Source: Nematocida parisii ERTm1
Taxonomy: Eukaryota > Microsporidia
Length of the DNA: 64,000 nt
NCBI RefSeq assembly: GCF_000250985.1
Contig: NW_013524649.1
Location: 1 to 64,000, forward strand
Direction of reading: 5' to 3'
Positions 19,156 through 29,164 of this stretch are shown here, one piece after another. The notes beneath the pieces are model-generated. The model saw only the letters and a program-made list of their open reading frames with translations. It searched no databases and was not told the origin of the DNA. Made by a program: the position numbers and the translations under genes. Positions within the stretch are counted from its first letter, which is position 1. Each line of letters starts with the position of its first letter.

Positions 19156-21231
19156 AAGCCCTAAAATTATCTATAAAATTAAGTTATATTCTGCTATACA
19201 TATTGTTTTTTATACTTAATAACCCGAATAACCCGAATTTACATAAATACCCAGAAACTTCCTAGAATTCACGTCTATTAAAGTACACTACATACTATAA
19301 CTATTCAGTTTATTTCTTTATACATTACATAGTAAAATATTCATAAATTATAAAAAGTACTTGATGTATCTATAGTTCTATTTAAAGGTATATATCTTAT
19401 AAATATGAAAGGCAAATCATTGTTTAAAATATTCTGTGTCTAAATTTCAATAATACAGAATGGCTTATTGCATTTTAATTATAGTATGAAATTCAAATCC
19501 TATCCATTAATTATTGCTCTAAACCTTTTAATATCTCTCTATTCAGTATAATTCTCTAATTATTGTTTTAGACCCTTCTAGCCCGCCTTTTATATTTCTT
19601 CTTTCATTTTAATTACATTTCATAATTGCCCTTATGTACAAATTTACATGGAAATGGACTCTGGTCTTATTGGTCTATATATTTTTCAAAGGTATAAATA
19701 GAAGAGAGAAATACGAAAATATGAAGAATTCGTCGGTGGTAGTGTGAATCTCATAGTTTTCCTCTATACACAGCTTGTCTGTATATAGCCCCAGTAGCTT
19801 AAGTTCATGCACTCATTCACTGCCTAAATACTAGAATAACTAATCATGAACACATAAACGGTCTTTCTGATTATAGGTATACTCTCTGCTGTGTAATATG
19901 CAATAAACATACTACTACAGCTGAATAAAGCAGTGAATAAGTCCCACCATTTAATCTCCTCTAAATGGACTGTCTCTGTTGTGTATATTAATTAACAAAC
20001 CAAACCAATAAAGATTTGTACATTTAACTCTCTCTCATCCTTTGCATCTTTTCCACTTTTTCTTCTCTTTTTGTGAGTCTGTTTCTCCCACATACTTTTA
20101 ATTCCTAATTGGCTATCTAATATATAGCACTTATGCCTAAGATATTCGTGTACTTTGCTTTTGTCTCCTTCTCCATATACCAAGTTTCTAAAAATACCAG
20201 AAAACCGAGCCAGCTGCCTTTAAGTGCAAACTCGGTCTCTTCATACGCCCTGAATACAGGTGGAGTAGTCTATCCTATAAACACTGCACATTAGTTCGTG
20301 TAACTTGTCCTTCTAATTCAATCAGTAAAGTCTTTAATACAAGATAAATTAGACACAGAATAATATCCGCCCTGTTCTGCCATCCTCAATACTGCTTCTC
20401 GGCATTCATTTCACATCTCTTCGGTCTCTCTACCCATAAGAAACTGAACTCATGGAATATAAAACTAGTTTTAGTTCTTTAACCATACTTCATTCTATTT
20501 CACCAGGAATAGCCATTGGCACAGTCACATGGAAAATATAAATATACAACCCACATATTCACATTTACAGAAATAGTCTCCTTTATTACACCCTCTTTTG
20601 TTTATATTATATTCTTGTTATATGTTATTCTTTCTGCTGTATAATATGCATATATTCTTTATTTTCTACTATTTTTAAAATTTAAATTGTACTCTAATAA
20701 ATATTCTAATAAGAAAATAAATACATTTTATATTTTAATAGGAATATTCAGTATAATCTGAAATCTGTCTACACACATAAATATAATAAAATATGAATTT
20801 ATTCCATTCTTATTAGAACAACAAATATTACTAAACTTATGATGACACGGTCACAAAGACATAAACCATCAAGGAAATCTGTCCGTGTGTCAGCTTGTGC
20901 AATGATCCTGCCAAAACAAAGGCCAAAATTGCAGATTAGTAGATCAAATTAGGACTATTTAACCTGCATCCTATAATTTATGGGGAGATTCAGAGATGCA
21001 TCGATGGATAACCCAAACACAAAGTCTAGCACAGATGTGCCATTAATACTCTAAGCACGTGCTGGATTGGACTGCTTCATAAATACAATAAAGATCTCTC
21101 TTATTTCATTTTCTTCTTTATCTGGACTGCGTGGCAGGGCGGTATTCCTCATGAGTACGTCAATGCCAATTGAATATTTCTGATAGAATATCTCTAATTT
21201 TATTATTTATGCCATACAAATAATTTATCTT
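19156..21231. other. 2.1-kb non-coding region with GC-richer islands and a possible gene remnant
   Basis: No intact gene. Two AACCCGAA copies at 19221 and 19230. On the minus strand, 20400 down to 19992 gives several protein-like stretches interrupted by stops and frame changes, the longest being a 63-codon Lys-rich ORF (19992-20183). This may be a decayed gene. A 6-bp stem (ACCGAG/CTCGGT) with a loop of about 28 nt lies at about 20203-20242. The stretch 20840-21090 is listed separately as a possible structured RNA. Confidence 0.4.
20843..21090. ncRNA. Possible structured non-coding RNA (strand uncertain)
   Basis: About 250 bp clearly richer in G and C than the surrounding intergenic DNA, with no ORF. 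A hairpin TGACACGG...CCGTGTGTCA (20843-20892) has an 8-bp stem with a small bulge. A second local pair, GCACGTGC, lies near 21054. The loop of the first hairpin contains GGAAATCTGTCC, and the 3' part has GATTGGACTGC. These loosely recall the two ends of the RNase P/MRP core, but I cannot confirm it. An RNA gene is one explanation; remnant coding DNA is another. Confidence 0.25.
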
Positions 21232-22176
21232 ATGCAAAAATTAAAAATTACCATGAGACAGTTAAAGAAGGTGAGTATTATAACTGGGCTGATCTGTATA
21301 TGTATAGATACAATTATATGTGGGGGATTCAAGGCAAGCTACAAGAGTAGGCATGCTTGTTCACCATATAGTCTAGAACAGCGACCTAGAAATAATAGTT
21401 TACATTCAACAGATAGCGCCGATACAAATGAGTTAACACCCCAGAAGAGCATGCATAGCAATGATAATGGTAAATTACCTCTCATGAACAATCAATCAGA
21501 GATAGAAGCAAATTTGTCATTAGATCTATCTAATTCCTCTGAAACACATAATAGTGTTAATAATAAGAAACTTTCTGATAATAATGACCAAACAATGGAG
21601 TATACAGATGCAGACCATTCTAATGCAGATACTACATATAGTGGTGTAAATGATTCAGCCGCAGAAGTATACGGCCTACCAGCAATACATACTGATATTG
21701 ATCATAATCCTACTAATACACTTTCTAGCAGTAAAAAATCTATTATAAATCGTAAAATGCGTATGTATATAAATGACCACCTGTGTGTTATACGAAATTA
21801 TACTAGCTACATAGAAAACAATGAGAATATAGATTTTCTGCGTTCTAATAAAGATTTATTGATAAGAAATGTATTTGAAAAATCAAAACAAGTAATTGAA
21901 GAGTGGAAGAAAGATACAACAACAGATATTTGGACGATGGTTAAAAATGTAGGCATAGACTTTTCTTTAACAAAGCGCTTTTTTAATAATATAGAAAAAT
22001 CAAATCCATATATTATTAATATGCCCAACCCATTTTGCTATAATAGATTTCTGAGTGATTTGACTTATTACATCAACAACTATGGGCAGACTGTATATTA
22101 CTGCCAAGAAACTCACAATAAAAGCTATAGAAAAAAAAAGAAACCCTTGGGGATATATGGATTAATAAAGAAATAA
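21232..22176 (+). CDS. Secreted Asn/Ser-rich protein, N-terminal part of a frameshifted family member
   Basis: The ATG at 21232 gives a basic start and a hydrophobic stretch (residues about 14-30), then a Cys, Ser, Asn and Asp-rich low-complexity region to about residue 170 and a globular basic region after that. The end is suspicious: after the A9 run at 22131-22139 the frame closes within 12 codons, while the next frame stays open and the conserved domain resumes in a third frame from 22250. The architecture of signal peptide, low-complexity region and then the PEIYED/HYHVQ domain is the same as that of the left-edge gene. I read this as the first third of one gene spanning 21232-24166. Function unknown. 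Confidence 0.65.
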   Translation: MQKLKITMRQLKKVSIITGLICICIDTIICGGFKASYKSRHACSPYSLEQRPRNNSLHSTDSADTNELTPQKSMHSNDNGKLPLMNNQSEIEANLSLDLSNSSETHNSVNNKKLSDNNDQTMEYTDADHSNADTTYSGVNDSAAEVYGLPAIHTDIDHNPTNTLSSSKKSIINRKMRMYINDHLCVIRNYTSYIENNENIDFLRSNKDLLIRNVFEKSKQVIEEWKKDTTTDIWTMVKNVGIDFSLTKRFFNNIEKSNPYIINMPNPFCYNRFLSDLTYYINNYGQTVYYCQETHNKSYRKKKKPLGIYGLIKK

Positions 22177-22254
22177 ATATATACTGCTGCTGCAGTGGTA
22201 TAGACAGACAAATAGTCACTGAAGGAGCAGATAAGGACATAAAACTTAAAAAAA
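22131..22254 (+). other. Two homopolymer frameshift points (A9 and A7) with a bridging frame
   Basis: A9 at 22131-22139 and A7 at 22248-22254. Between them frame 3 is open from 22140 to 22256. Adding one A at each run connects frame 1 (21232 ORF) to frame 3 and then to frame 2 (22250-24166) with no stop. Both shifts have the same sign. The run at 1095-1102 in the paralogue behaves identically. Confidence 0.55.
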
Positions 22255-24166
22255 GTTAAATACCATTTTCTACATACCAGAAATATATGAAGACTTTTAC
22301 AAAATACCAGTGGCAGTTGTTAGCAGGTTTTTCCAGGAGTTTGAATTAGAAACCTATAAAAGCTTTCCACTTAATGATAATAATGCTAGGCACAGGCTAT
22401 TAGGAGTAAAACATATTATAATATACCTCATATGCATAGCACAGAAAGAAGAAGCAATGGCAGAGCAGTTATATAAAGAAGTCAAAAAAATTAAAACACT
22501 TGAGAACAACAGCAGAACAATAGAAGAGTTCACTGTAATCGAAGTTTATAGTCTAATATACTCTATAGTAGATCTGTTTTATGAATATTTTGGAGTCACA
22601 TATAAATTAGACCGCTGCGATCAGTATAGGATTAGGAATAGAACTCCTCTGCTGCATATAAATAGTATGTACAGTCGGCGAACATATAGCAAAGTACTGG
22701 GGTTCTATGCCATGACCAAACAAAAATATCTTAAATTCTCTACTACATTAGTAGAAATAAATGAAATAGAAAATAGCGATTATGACCGTATTGTTAAAAC
22801 AACACACACCATGGAGGGGTTTGCTTTTACGGAAGATAATGCACTACTAAGCGTAAAAGATCATTATCACGTGCAATTTGTAGATAATGTAAATCATACT
22901 ATTGAAATGATCCATCTTCCATACTACATACACAAGCAAGAAAATGGTGAAATTAAAAAGCACCAACCATATGCGATTCACTACATAGTAGTTTACCTAA
23001 AGCTGATGTTTAACATAGGAGTAAGTCCTTTATACTCAAAGTTTGGAGACATATATCCCTTCAAATACAAAAGAAATAGTAAAACCTGGTCGTTAATAAC
23101 TAAAAGATCAGAACTGAACAAAACAGTGGAAATGATAGAGAAAGAGGACTGTAATGTTGTATTCTACTACATTAAGGAAAGAATATATGAAACTAAATTT
23201 TGCTTTGCCCAATTTGTCTATTCACCTGAAGTAAGAAATGAAGTTAATGATGAAAATATTGACAAGCCGCGAATTCCTCTGTTTCTTCCCATATTTATGG
23301 TTTCGGCATTTTCATTAGGCCCATACAACAGAAGTACTATTAATCGCAAGGTATTTAACCTACATGATTTTAAAAACTTGCAACCAATTACGTATATACA
23401 GACTTATATAGTCTCTTTTGACAGTGAACTCCCTATTTCAGACGTACAGGAAAAGAATTCTAACCTACTGTTGATAAACAGGCACATGAAAGAAAGTGAT
23501 CTAAACTACGCTATTAAACACTACTACAGTGACTTTTTTATACGAAATTCAACAGATTTCTATGAAGACTTCCAGTGCTACTGTATGAACATTCAACAGG
23601 GAATCAATAGGAATTATGGCAATGCTATTATAACTTGGAATGTGAGAAATTATAGCAGTGTGTATGAGTATACAACATATAAATTTGACAGTAAAATAAA
23701 GGATGAAAGAACTCACTTGGGAGCTATTAAACAGCCTGCTATTGCTTCGTTCATTGGCATGCTACAAAATAAAAATCCTTCTATGAACATGGCAATGTAT
23801 GGATATTGCATATATAAGACTAACTGTGACAAAGAAGATTATAAGACAAGTGCTGTATTCTGCCTTACAATGAAAGACCTTTTAGAAAGACTAAACAAGT
23901 ACTTGATTAATCTAAATAAACAGGAGAAAATAATTGATCCTATAAGTGAAAAACCACTATTTCTAAAGAACTATAACCCAAAATTCATTCTGAAGGATAT
24001 TTCTAGTGCTATTATGAATAGTACGCTTGAACAAATTAAAAATAGTCCACACGGAATTATATCAGTAAGAAATAATAATTATAATGGATGTAAATATGGC
24101 ATTCATTACGATATTATGAATTTACTGACTTACGATAGATCTATACCGTTTGAATCTCATAAATGA
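22250..24166 (+). CDS. Secreted-family protein, C-terminal conserved domain (frameshifted from 21232)
   Basis: The frame is open from just after a TAA at 22247 to the stop at 24166, and the protein-like sequence begins at once (the first residues read LNTIFYIPEIYEDFYK). There is no ATG near the beginning; the first GTG at 22310 is inside the conserved block. So this is the main part of the gene starting at 21232. It is a paralogue of the left-edge gene: PEIYED, then HYHVQFVDN...HLPYY and YPFKYKR in the same order. After this the domain continues about 350 residues, with many Tyr, Asn and Ile and scattered Cys. No known family is recognised. Lineage-specific secreted family, role unknown. Confidence 0.7.
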   Translation, partial: KKLNTIFYIPEIYEDFYKIPVAVVSRFFQEFELETYKSFPLNDNNARHRLLGVKHIIIYLICIAQKEEAMAEQLYKEVKKIKTLENNSRTIEEFTVIEVYSLIYSIVDLFYEYFGVTYKLDRCDQYRIRNRTPLLHINSMYSRRTYSKVLGFYAMTKQKYLKFSTTLVEINEIENSDYDRIVKTTHTMEGFAFTEDNALLSVKDHYHVQFVDNVNHTIEMIHLPYYIHKQENGEIKKHQPYAIHYIVVYLKLMFNIGVSPLYSKFGDIYPFKYKRNSKTWSLITKRSELNKTVEMIEKEDCNVVFYYIKERIYETKFCFAQFVYSPEVRNEVNDENIDKPRIPLFLPIFMVSAFSLGPYNRSTINRKVFNLHDFKNLQPITYIQTYIVSFDSELPISDVQEKNSNLLLINRHMKESDLNYAIKHYYSDFFIRNSTDFYEDFQCYCMNIQQGINRNYGNAIITWNVRNYSSVYEYTTYKFDSKIKDERTHLGAIKQPAIASFIGMLQNKNPSMNMAMYGYCIYKTNCDKEDYKTSAVFCLTMKDLLERLNKYLINLNKQEKIIDPISEKPLFLKNYNPKFILKDISSAIMNSTLEQIKNSPHGIISVRNNNYNGCKYGIHYDIMNLLTYDRSIPFESHK

Positions 24167-24738
24167 GACATAGTAGCTCCTCAAAGAAAAATATATACAC
24201 AAAATCCTATTTGTTCCTTACCATGTTTTAATAAACTAGTATAAATAAATTATATCCAGTAAAATGATATAACCCGAATTTAAATCCCATTCTCTGTATA
24301 TTATACATTTAGTACGTAATACACTGCCTGTTTGCACTGTATATTTTAGTTATTTCCTGGGTTTATTATAAAATATACTTTAATCCAAAGACATGTTAAT
24401 TCTTAGTCATTATGAATACATTCTGTCTCAAATAAGGCCATTTTAAACCTTTGCACTGTATACATAAAAATATATAATTTATTCTTGGGTGTAAGTAAAT
24501 AGAGATATTCTTGTATTACACCAAATAAAACGTGTACACATAAAAATATATTATTATACTTTTAGTAGTCATCTCCTATGCGACTCTCATAATAAAATAA
24601 TTAAAATTTAGAACTTCATGCGATAAACATGATATTTTAAGAGTAATTTAGGAATAATTATGTATTATTGGGTTTATTTGCTTATGTACTGCGTGCTGAC
24701 TAGTTCTTTAACAGGGCACTTCTTTGGTTCATTTTGTT
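24167..24738. other. Intergenic, convergent gene ends
   Basis: AT-rich, one AACCCGAA at 24271. Nothing else seen. Confidence 0.6.
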
Positions 24739-25074
24739 CTATATATTTATAGTTTCAGAGCGCATCCCATGCTTAAGAATAAAGCGAAAGACCTCTACGC
24801 TGTTTATAGAAGAAGGGGCAGATTCTAAAATAGGAACAATCGAATTCTTCAACTGATCAAGATTCTCTCCTGCATCAATTACTGCAAATATACTTTCTAA
24901 AGTGCTTCTATTCTCCAGAAAAGTATTCTCTCTTTTTATTTCTCTGGCTTGTAGTTGCAGGATTGTTTTATCTGTCTCAGAGTGTGTGATGGACAGTGAT
25001 TTAAGTCTGGTCTCCAGGGCATCGATTATTTCCGTATTAGGTGCTAAAAGTAGGCTCTGAACAGTCGGGATCAT
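24739..25074 (-). CDS. Small helical protein of unknown function
   Basis: 111 residues from the ATG at 25074. The sequence is amphipathic and helical: a coiled-coil-like stretch at about residues 15-60 (ALETRLKSLS..., LQAREIKRENTFLENRS), then a second helical segment. Codon and base composition are richer in G and C than the flanking intergenic DNA, which is why I accept it as real. No family is recognised; small complex subunits (tethers, kinetochore or mediator) are typical of this size. It is divergent from the next gene, with 149 bp between the starts. Confidence 0.5.
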   Translation of the reverse strand: MIPTVQSLLLAPNTEIIDALETRLKSLSITHSETDKTILQLQAREIKRENTFLENRSTLESIFAVIDAGENLDQLKNSIVPILESAPSSINSVEVFRFILKHGMRSETINI

Positions 25075-25223
25075 TTGGCATGAAACAATACAAAAAACTA
25101 TTTGTAAAGAATAAAACCATCCTATTCTTTGCCGTCTTCTTAAAATAGAAGAGTTTCATGATGATACAGGTGTGTCACAGTGAAATATATATGTAGAAGG
25201 AGTTTACTGAAGTATATTAAAAC

Positions 25224-25790
25224 ATGGCAGAGAACACAGATGCAGGCAAAGGTACACCACAGGAATCCACAGGTAACGGCAGTTTTTCAGAACAACTGTC
25301 AAAAATGAGCAAAACAATGAAAATAGCATGCATTATAGGGCTTATAGTATTACTTGCTTTAGTTATTGGTCTATCCGTATTTATATTAAAGACGGTAGTT
25401 GGAACAAGTAAAAATGCAACATTGATTGGATCAACTACAATGAATAAACACACAAATGCAGTTAGCAAAGATGACACAGGCAAAGAAAGCTCAACATCCA
25501 CAGATGATAACCTGAATAATTCCAAAAAGCCTAAGCCTAGCAAAAAACCAGGTAAGAGAGGCAAGAGTGCTTCAGTAGTAGGAGGATCCGCCAGCTCATC
25601 AAAACTTGCAAATGCAAAAGACAGTAAAAATCCCACAAAAAAGAAATTAGGGAGCAAGAAAAGAGAAGGCAAAGCAGGTTTAATTTCTGGAAATAATGGA
25701 GCATCCCACCTAAGCAATATGCTGGGAGTTAATGACATCAGACTTATAGAAGCCAAAGAGAGTAATTTGGTAGAGTCTTCAGCTAAATAG
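25224..25790 (+). CDS. Single-pass membrane protein with Lys/Ser-rich tail
   Basis: 188 residues. The N-terminal 30 residues are hydrophilic, then one strong transmembrane helix lies at about 32-56 (IACIIGLIVLLALVIGLSVF). About 130 residues of low-complexity, basic Ser/Lys/Gly-rich sequence with short KKP/KKL motifs follow. No signal peptide, so type II or type III topology is likely. No family recognised. The opposite strand is also open over most of the gene (25217-25756), but its translation is a typical antisense shadow. Confidence 0.65.
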   Translation: MAENTDAGKGTPQESTGNGSFSEQLSKMSKTMKIACIIGLIVLLALVIGLSVFILKTVVGTSKNATLIGSTTMNKHTNAVSKDDTGKESSTSTDDNLNNSKKPKPSKKPGKRGKSASVVGGSASSSKLANAKDSKNPTKKKLGSKKREGKAGLISGNNGASHLSNMLGVNDIRLIEAKESNLVESSAK

Positions 25791-26243
25791 GGAAATGATC
25801 AATAAAATATGGATTTTTAATTAAAGTATAAGAAGAGAAGGTATTTTTAATTCAATTCAAAGAAAGGATTTACACGTATTATTCTAAGACTACGCTTGGA
25901 ACACCTCAAAAACCCAAAAAATAAAATATTCAAAAAGTGTTTATAATATAATTTAGAGCAGGAATAGAAAAGAATAGAAATTCTGTCATACAGACAAAAA
26001 TCAAATAGGCAGAAATCCACCGAATATACACATTTATATTCACGTATAACACATACTGGAACTGCTTTATTTGCACATAATGGGCTTTAAACTGTGTAGC
26101 AACATAAAACAGTATTACTGCACACTCGCACAGTTCACAGCACAGGAATATTCTTTAGCAAAGAGGCACTGCATAATTATATTTCAATTTGGGCTATTTT
26201 CGGGTGGAAAGCAATAAAACTTTTCCGTTTAAATTAAATTTTT
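25791..26243. other. Intergenic upstream of Nop10
   Basis: AT-rich, no gene seen. It holds a TTTCGGGTGG word (26200) related to, but not identical with, the dispersed AACCCGAA word. Confidence 0.5.
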
Positions 26244-26426
26244 ATGAGTTATATTGGCTATAAATTAGTGGATGGAGTGAAAACCTACAAGCTATACGAT
26301 TCAGAGGTAAAGTCAGATATCCTGCCAGCACACCCTGCCAGATTCTCACCAGATGACAAATTTTCAGAGCAAAGAATTAAATTAAAAGCGGAGCACGACC
26401 TCCTTCCAAAGCCAAGCACGAATTAA
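26244..26426 (+). CDS. NOP10: Nop10, H/ACA snoRNP core protein
   Basis: 60 residues. The central [20 protein letters not shown] is close to the universal Nop10 signature [20 protein letters not shown], followed by LLP. Nop10 binds the pseudouridine synthase Cbf5/dyskerin and is needed for rRNA pseudouridylation and snoRNP assembly in the nucleolus. The N-terminal strand region ([19 protein letters not shown]) also fits the family, and the length is normal. Only 28 bp separate it from the next gene on the same strand. Confidence 0.95.
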   Translation: [60 protein letters not shown]

Positions 26427-26454
26427 TAAAGAGAATTACGTATATTTTTCTTTT

Positions 26455-27834
26455 ATGCAGCAATACTTCACAGTGGAGTACGATGGGTATACCTACAAGA
26501 AAGAAGAGGAAAAGAAGGAGAAGAAACCCTCTGGATCTCACTATTTGGTGAACATGCTCTCACTTTCTACGGAGAACAAAATGGAACTAGAAAGAATAAT
26601 CAACAGAATGAACACAAAAAGCAAGTGGAAAGATCTTTCAGATAAGCAAGAGAGGATGTATTCAAAAATGGAGAAGGTTCTTTCTAAGCTACGGGCGTAC
26701 ACCCCGTTCTCTGTCCCCTTTTTGAACAAAGTAAGTAAGAGAGAGGCCCCAGAGTACTACAACATGATACAAACACCGATGGACTTGGGGAAAATGGGGA
26801 AGAAGCTTTTTCTTCAGGAGTATTCTGACATAGCCGGGTTTACCAGTGATTTAGACCTTATTTGGGAGAACTGCTTCCGGTTCAACAACACACACGGGAA
26901 TGTATATGCAATGTACGCACAGAAAATGAAGGAGAAGTCACTGGTTCTTCTGCAGGATTTATTTTCAGAGCGAGAGATTGAAATTGAAGAGAGCCCAGAA
27001 GTTCTCTCGCACTTTCACCACTCAGAGAAGTGGAGGAAGGAAATGGTGGCCACTCGGGCAGCAATTCTTCAAAATCCAGCAGAGTTCACACAGAAAAGAA
27101 CACCAAAGGGAATGCATGAGTACTGGAGAAAAGAAAGTGAAATTATCCGGCTAATGCAGAAAGAGAACCTCCAAAGAGATGGTGGTGCTTCTTGGGTACT
27201 AGAGGATCTAAAGGAAAAGCCATCATTCCTCTATCTGCCAGAGTACACACACTTTTACAATAGTTTTCCCATCACAGAGGAAGATGTACTTAGTGCACCG
27301 CCGCCAACAGAATACACTCTGGGGAATATACACAGCAGAGGGCACGAGAGATACGATAAAAATACGTCTGCGTATAAACTGGGTGAGAAGCTTTCACAGT
27401 CTCATTGTGTACACTATATGAATGGGGTATATGCAAACGATCAAATGGAAGTCATACCGGATATAGAAATAGGCCGACCTGAGGTAGTAGCCATACTCAC
27501 CCGAATTGTTTCCCTGCAACTGTTTGCCATAGGATTCACAGCAACAGAGTCTTCTGCCTTGGATATTGTTGTTTCACATGTTCTTAACAGGATACAGACT
27601 ACAGTCTGCCAAATCCGACGGGAGCAGACCAATATTCTGAACACGGACTGTGAAAAGAGCGAAAGAATGAACGCCCTCATAAAGTCTGTAATAAAAATAT
27701 TTGAAATCAGAACAACAGAAGCGCCGTCTCCACAGTTCTTCTCAGAGGAAGAAGAGAAGACAGACGAGGATTCAATGATCGACATAATCTACTCAAATGC
27801 AGAGGACGCAGATTTAGACGAGGATATTCTGTAA
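26455..27834 (+). CDS. SPT7: SAGA subunit Spt7-like (bromodomain plus histone-fold)
   Basis: 459 residues. The bromodomain at about 70-172 shows the Spt7-type opening FLNKVSKREAPEYYNMI, then PMDLGKM and WENCFRFNN, with the acetyl-lysine Asn at about 144. A bromodomain-associated histone fold (BTP) lies at about 335-395 (RIVSLQLFAIGFTATESSAL). The tail is acidic. The order of bromodomain then BTP is that of Spt7, the scaffold of the SAGA coactivator that pairs with Taf10 through its histone fold. Yeast Spt7 is about three times longer, so only the core remains. It sits 28 bp after Nop10 and 32 bp before an RRM gene on the same strand. Confidence 0.85.
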   Translation: MQQYFTVEYDGYTYKKEEEKKEKKPSGSHYLVNMLSLSTENKMELERIINRMNTKSKWKDLSDKQERMYSKMEKVLSKLRAYTPFSVPFLNKVSKREAPEYYNMIQTPMDLGKMGKKLFLQEYSDIAGFTSDLDLIWENCFRFNNTHGNVYAMYAQKMKEKSLVLLQDLFSEREIEIEESPEVLSHFHHSEKWRKEMVATRAAILQNPAEFTQKRTPKGMHEYWRKESEIIRLMQKENLQRDGGASWVLEDLKEKPSFLYLPEYTHFYNSFPITEEDVLSAPPPTEYTLGNIHSRGHERYDKNTSAYKLGEKLSQSHCVHYMNGVYANDQMEVIPDIEIGRPEVVAILTRIVSLQLFAIGFTATESSALDIVVSHVLNRIQTTVCQIRREQTNILNTDCEKSERMNALIKSVIKIFEIRTTEAPSPQFFSEEEEKTDEDSMIDIIYSNAEDADLDEDIL

Positions 27835-27866
27835 AGTACTTAGTAAAATATTTTCCAAAATATTTT

Positions 27867-28316
27867 ATGCGCGGTGTGCTGAAAGTCCATAATATAACGT
27901 TCAGACAGATCAAACGAAATCTGATAGAAATGGCCTTTGAGCGATACGGAAAGATAAAAAAGATAACCATGCCCACGAGAAGGGACAATTATGCGTTAGT
28001 AGAGTATGCCACAGAGGAAGAGGCAGTTAAAGCAAAAGAGGCATTAGACGGGACTACTCTATGCAGCATACACAGAAGAACAAAAGCAACCAAGAACTCT
28101 CTAAGAGAGTTCGTGTGGAACATAAGCATTCTAACAGAAGATTTCCTGTGGGAGAAGGATGCATCAGAGAATACCACAGAAATAGAGAGAGAGATTGTAA
28201 AACAGAAGAAAAAGAATCTTTTCTATGTTGAGGCAGTGGGTGAAAAAATAACTCACACAGAAAATGTAAGGCAGAGGCCTATTATACAGGAAATAGAAAA
28301 ATCCAAAGATCAATAA
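27867..28316 (+). CDS. Single-RRM RNA-binding protein (Y14/RBM8-like possibility)
   Basis: 149 residues. The RRM at about 3-75 has an RNP2-like VLKVHNI strand, the FERYGKIKKITMP link and an RNP1-like DNYALVEYATEEEA block, then AKEALDG. The phrase ALVEY with a short preceding loop recalls the exon-junction protein Y14, but RNP1 lacks the usual aromatic pair and the C-terminus (about 75 charged residues with a KKKN patch) is unlike Y14. A generic RRM protein of the splicing or mRNP machinery is safer. Last gene of the tight Nop10-Spt7-RRM run. Confidence 0.75.
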   Translation: MRGVLKVHNITFRQIKRNLIEMAFERYGKIKKITMPTRRDNYALVEYATEEEAVKAKEALDGTTLCSIHRRTKATKNSLREFVWNISILTEDFLWEKDASENTTEIEREIVKQKKKNLFYVEAVGEKITHTENVRQRPIIQEIEKSKDQ

Positions 28317-29164
28317 ATACATAAATATCAGCTAAACAAGGCCTAACCCGAATGCACAGAGAACAATCAAGCAGAAGTCTCTTGTTAATAATTATTATAA
28401 GGAAATACTTTAAATATTTCAGTTATTTTTCATATTAATAAATTTACTATAAAAACCGTTAAACCAAAAATATTCAATAACCAGAATGTACACTATAAAA
28501 CACACCAGTACACTTACATATATCTTATTCCATAAATATTCTTAATATTCTACTTATTAATGAGTATAAAGGCATTAACCCTGAAAATACCATAAAATTA
28601 TCATTATTATGTTTATAATAAACCCGTACTTTTCATTTTTGATTAAAATTATAAATGAACACCTTTTGATTTTGAATATTTATTAATCATGAATAAATCA
28701 GTGAATATATACCATATACATAAGAATACGCACTAATACATCATAATAAACGTATAATAAGACTAATTTCAACGTATCCCAATTATACACCAGAAATTCA
28801 ATGTGTTTATTACAGTAAATAAGATAATCCATAATATAAAAGTATAAATTCCCATGTAAATATAAGATATAACCAGATATAATCCAGATATAACGTATAC
28901 CCCGATATAACCCGAATACATAAATATTTTAATTATAGTTTTATATACATATAATACATAATTGTATCCAATAGAGTATAGCCATATACACATATAATTT
29001 TAAATATAAATATAATAATGGATATAACCCGATATAACCCGAAATACTTGTTTGTTCTTATTTTATACCCACTCCCACTGGATTTTCTTGGATTTCTTGA
29101 ATTTCCTGTGGATTTATACTTTTCTTTTATTTTCTATTTATTTTCTAAATTTTACTCCCCTGTA
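28317..29164. other. Intergenic upstream of uL16, AACCCGAA-rich
   Basis: Extremely AT-rich. It holds AACCCGAA at 28345, 28909 and 29036 plus several one-mismatch copies near 28870-29030 (ATAACCAGATATAATCC..., ATAACCCGATAT). An in-frame upstream ATG at 29018 would add 49 hydrophobic residues to uL16 and is not used. Confidence 0.6.

Noticed and set aside
20903-20912. TGATCCTGCC matches the start of SSU rRNA
   Set aside because: Following sequence does not continue the rRNA, and a 10-base match is expected by chance at this scale.
22310-22312. GTG start for the 618-codon ORF
   Set aside because: The frame is coding-like before it, and the paralogue shows the conserved PEIYED block upstream of it.
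25217-25756. 179-codon antisense ORF over the small membrane protein
   Set aside because: It mirrors the sense gene's low-complexity codons and has no independent features.
28769-28993. 74-codon minus-strand ORF
   Set aside because: Made of the AT-rich AACCCGAA-type repeats; no coding character.
29018-29164. N-terminal extension of uL16
   Set aside because: The universal MGRRP start is at 29165; the extension covers AACCCGAA motifs and hydrophobic residues.
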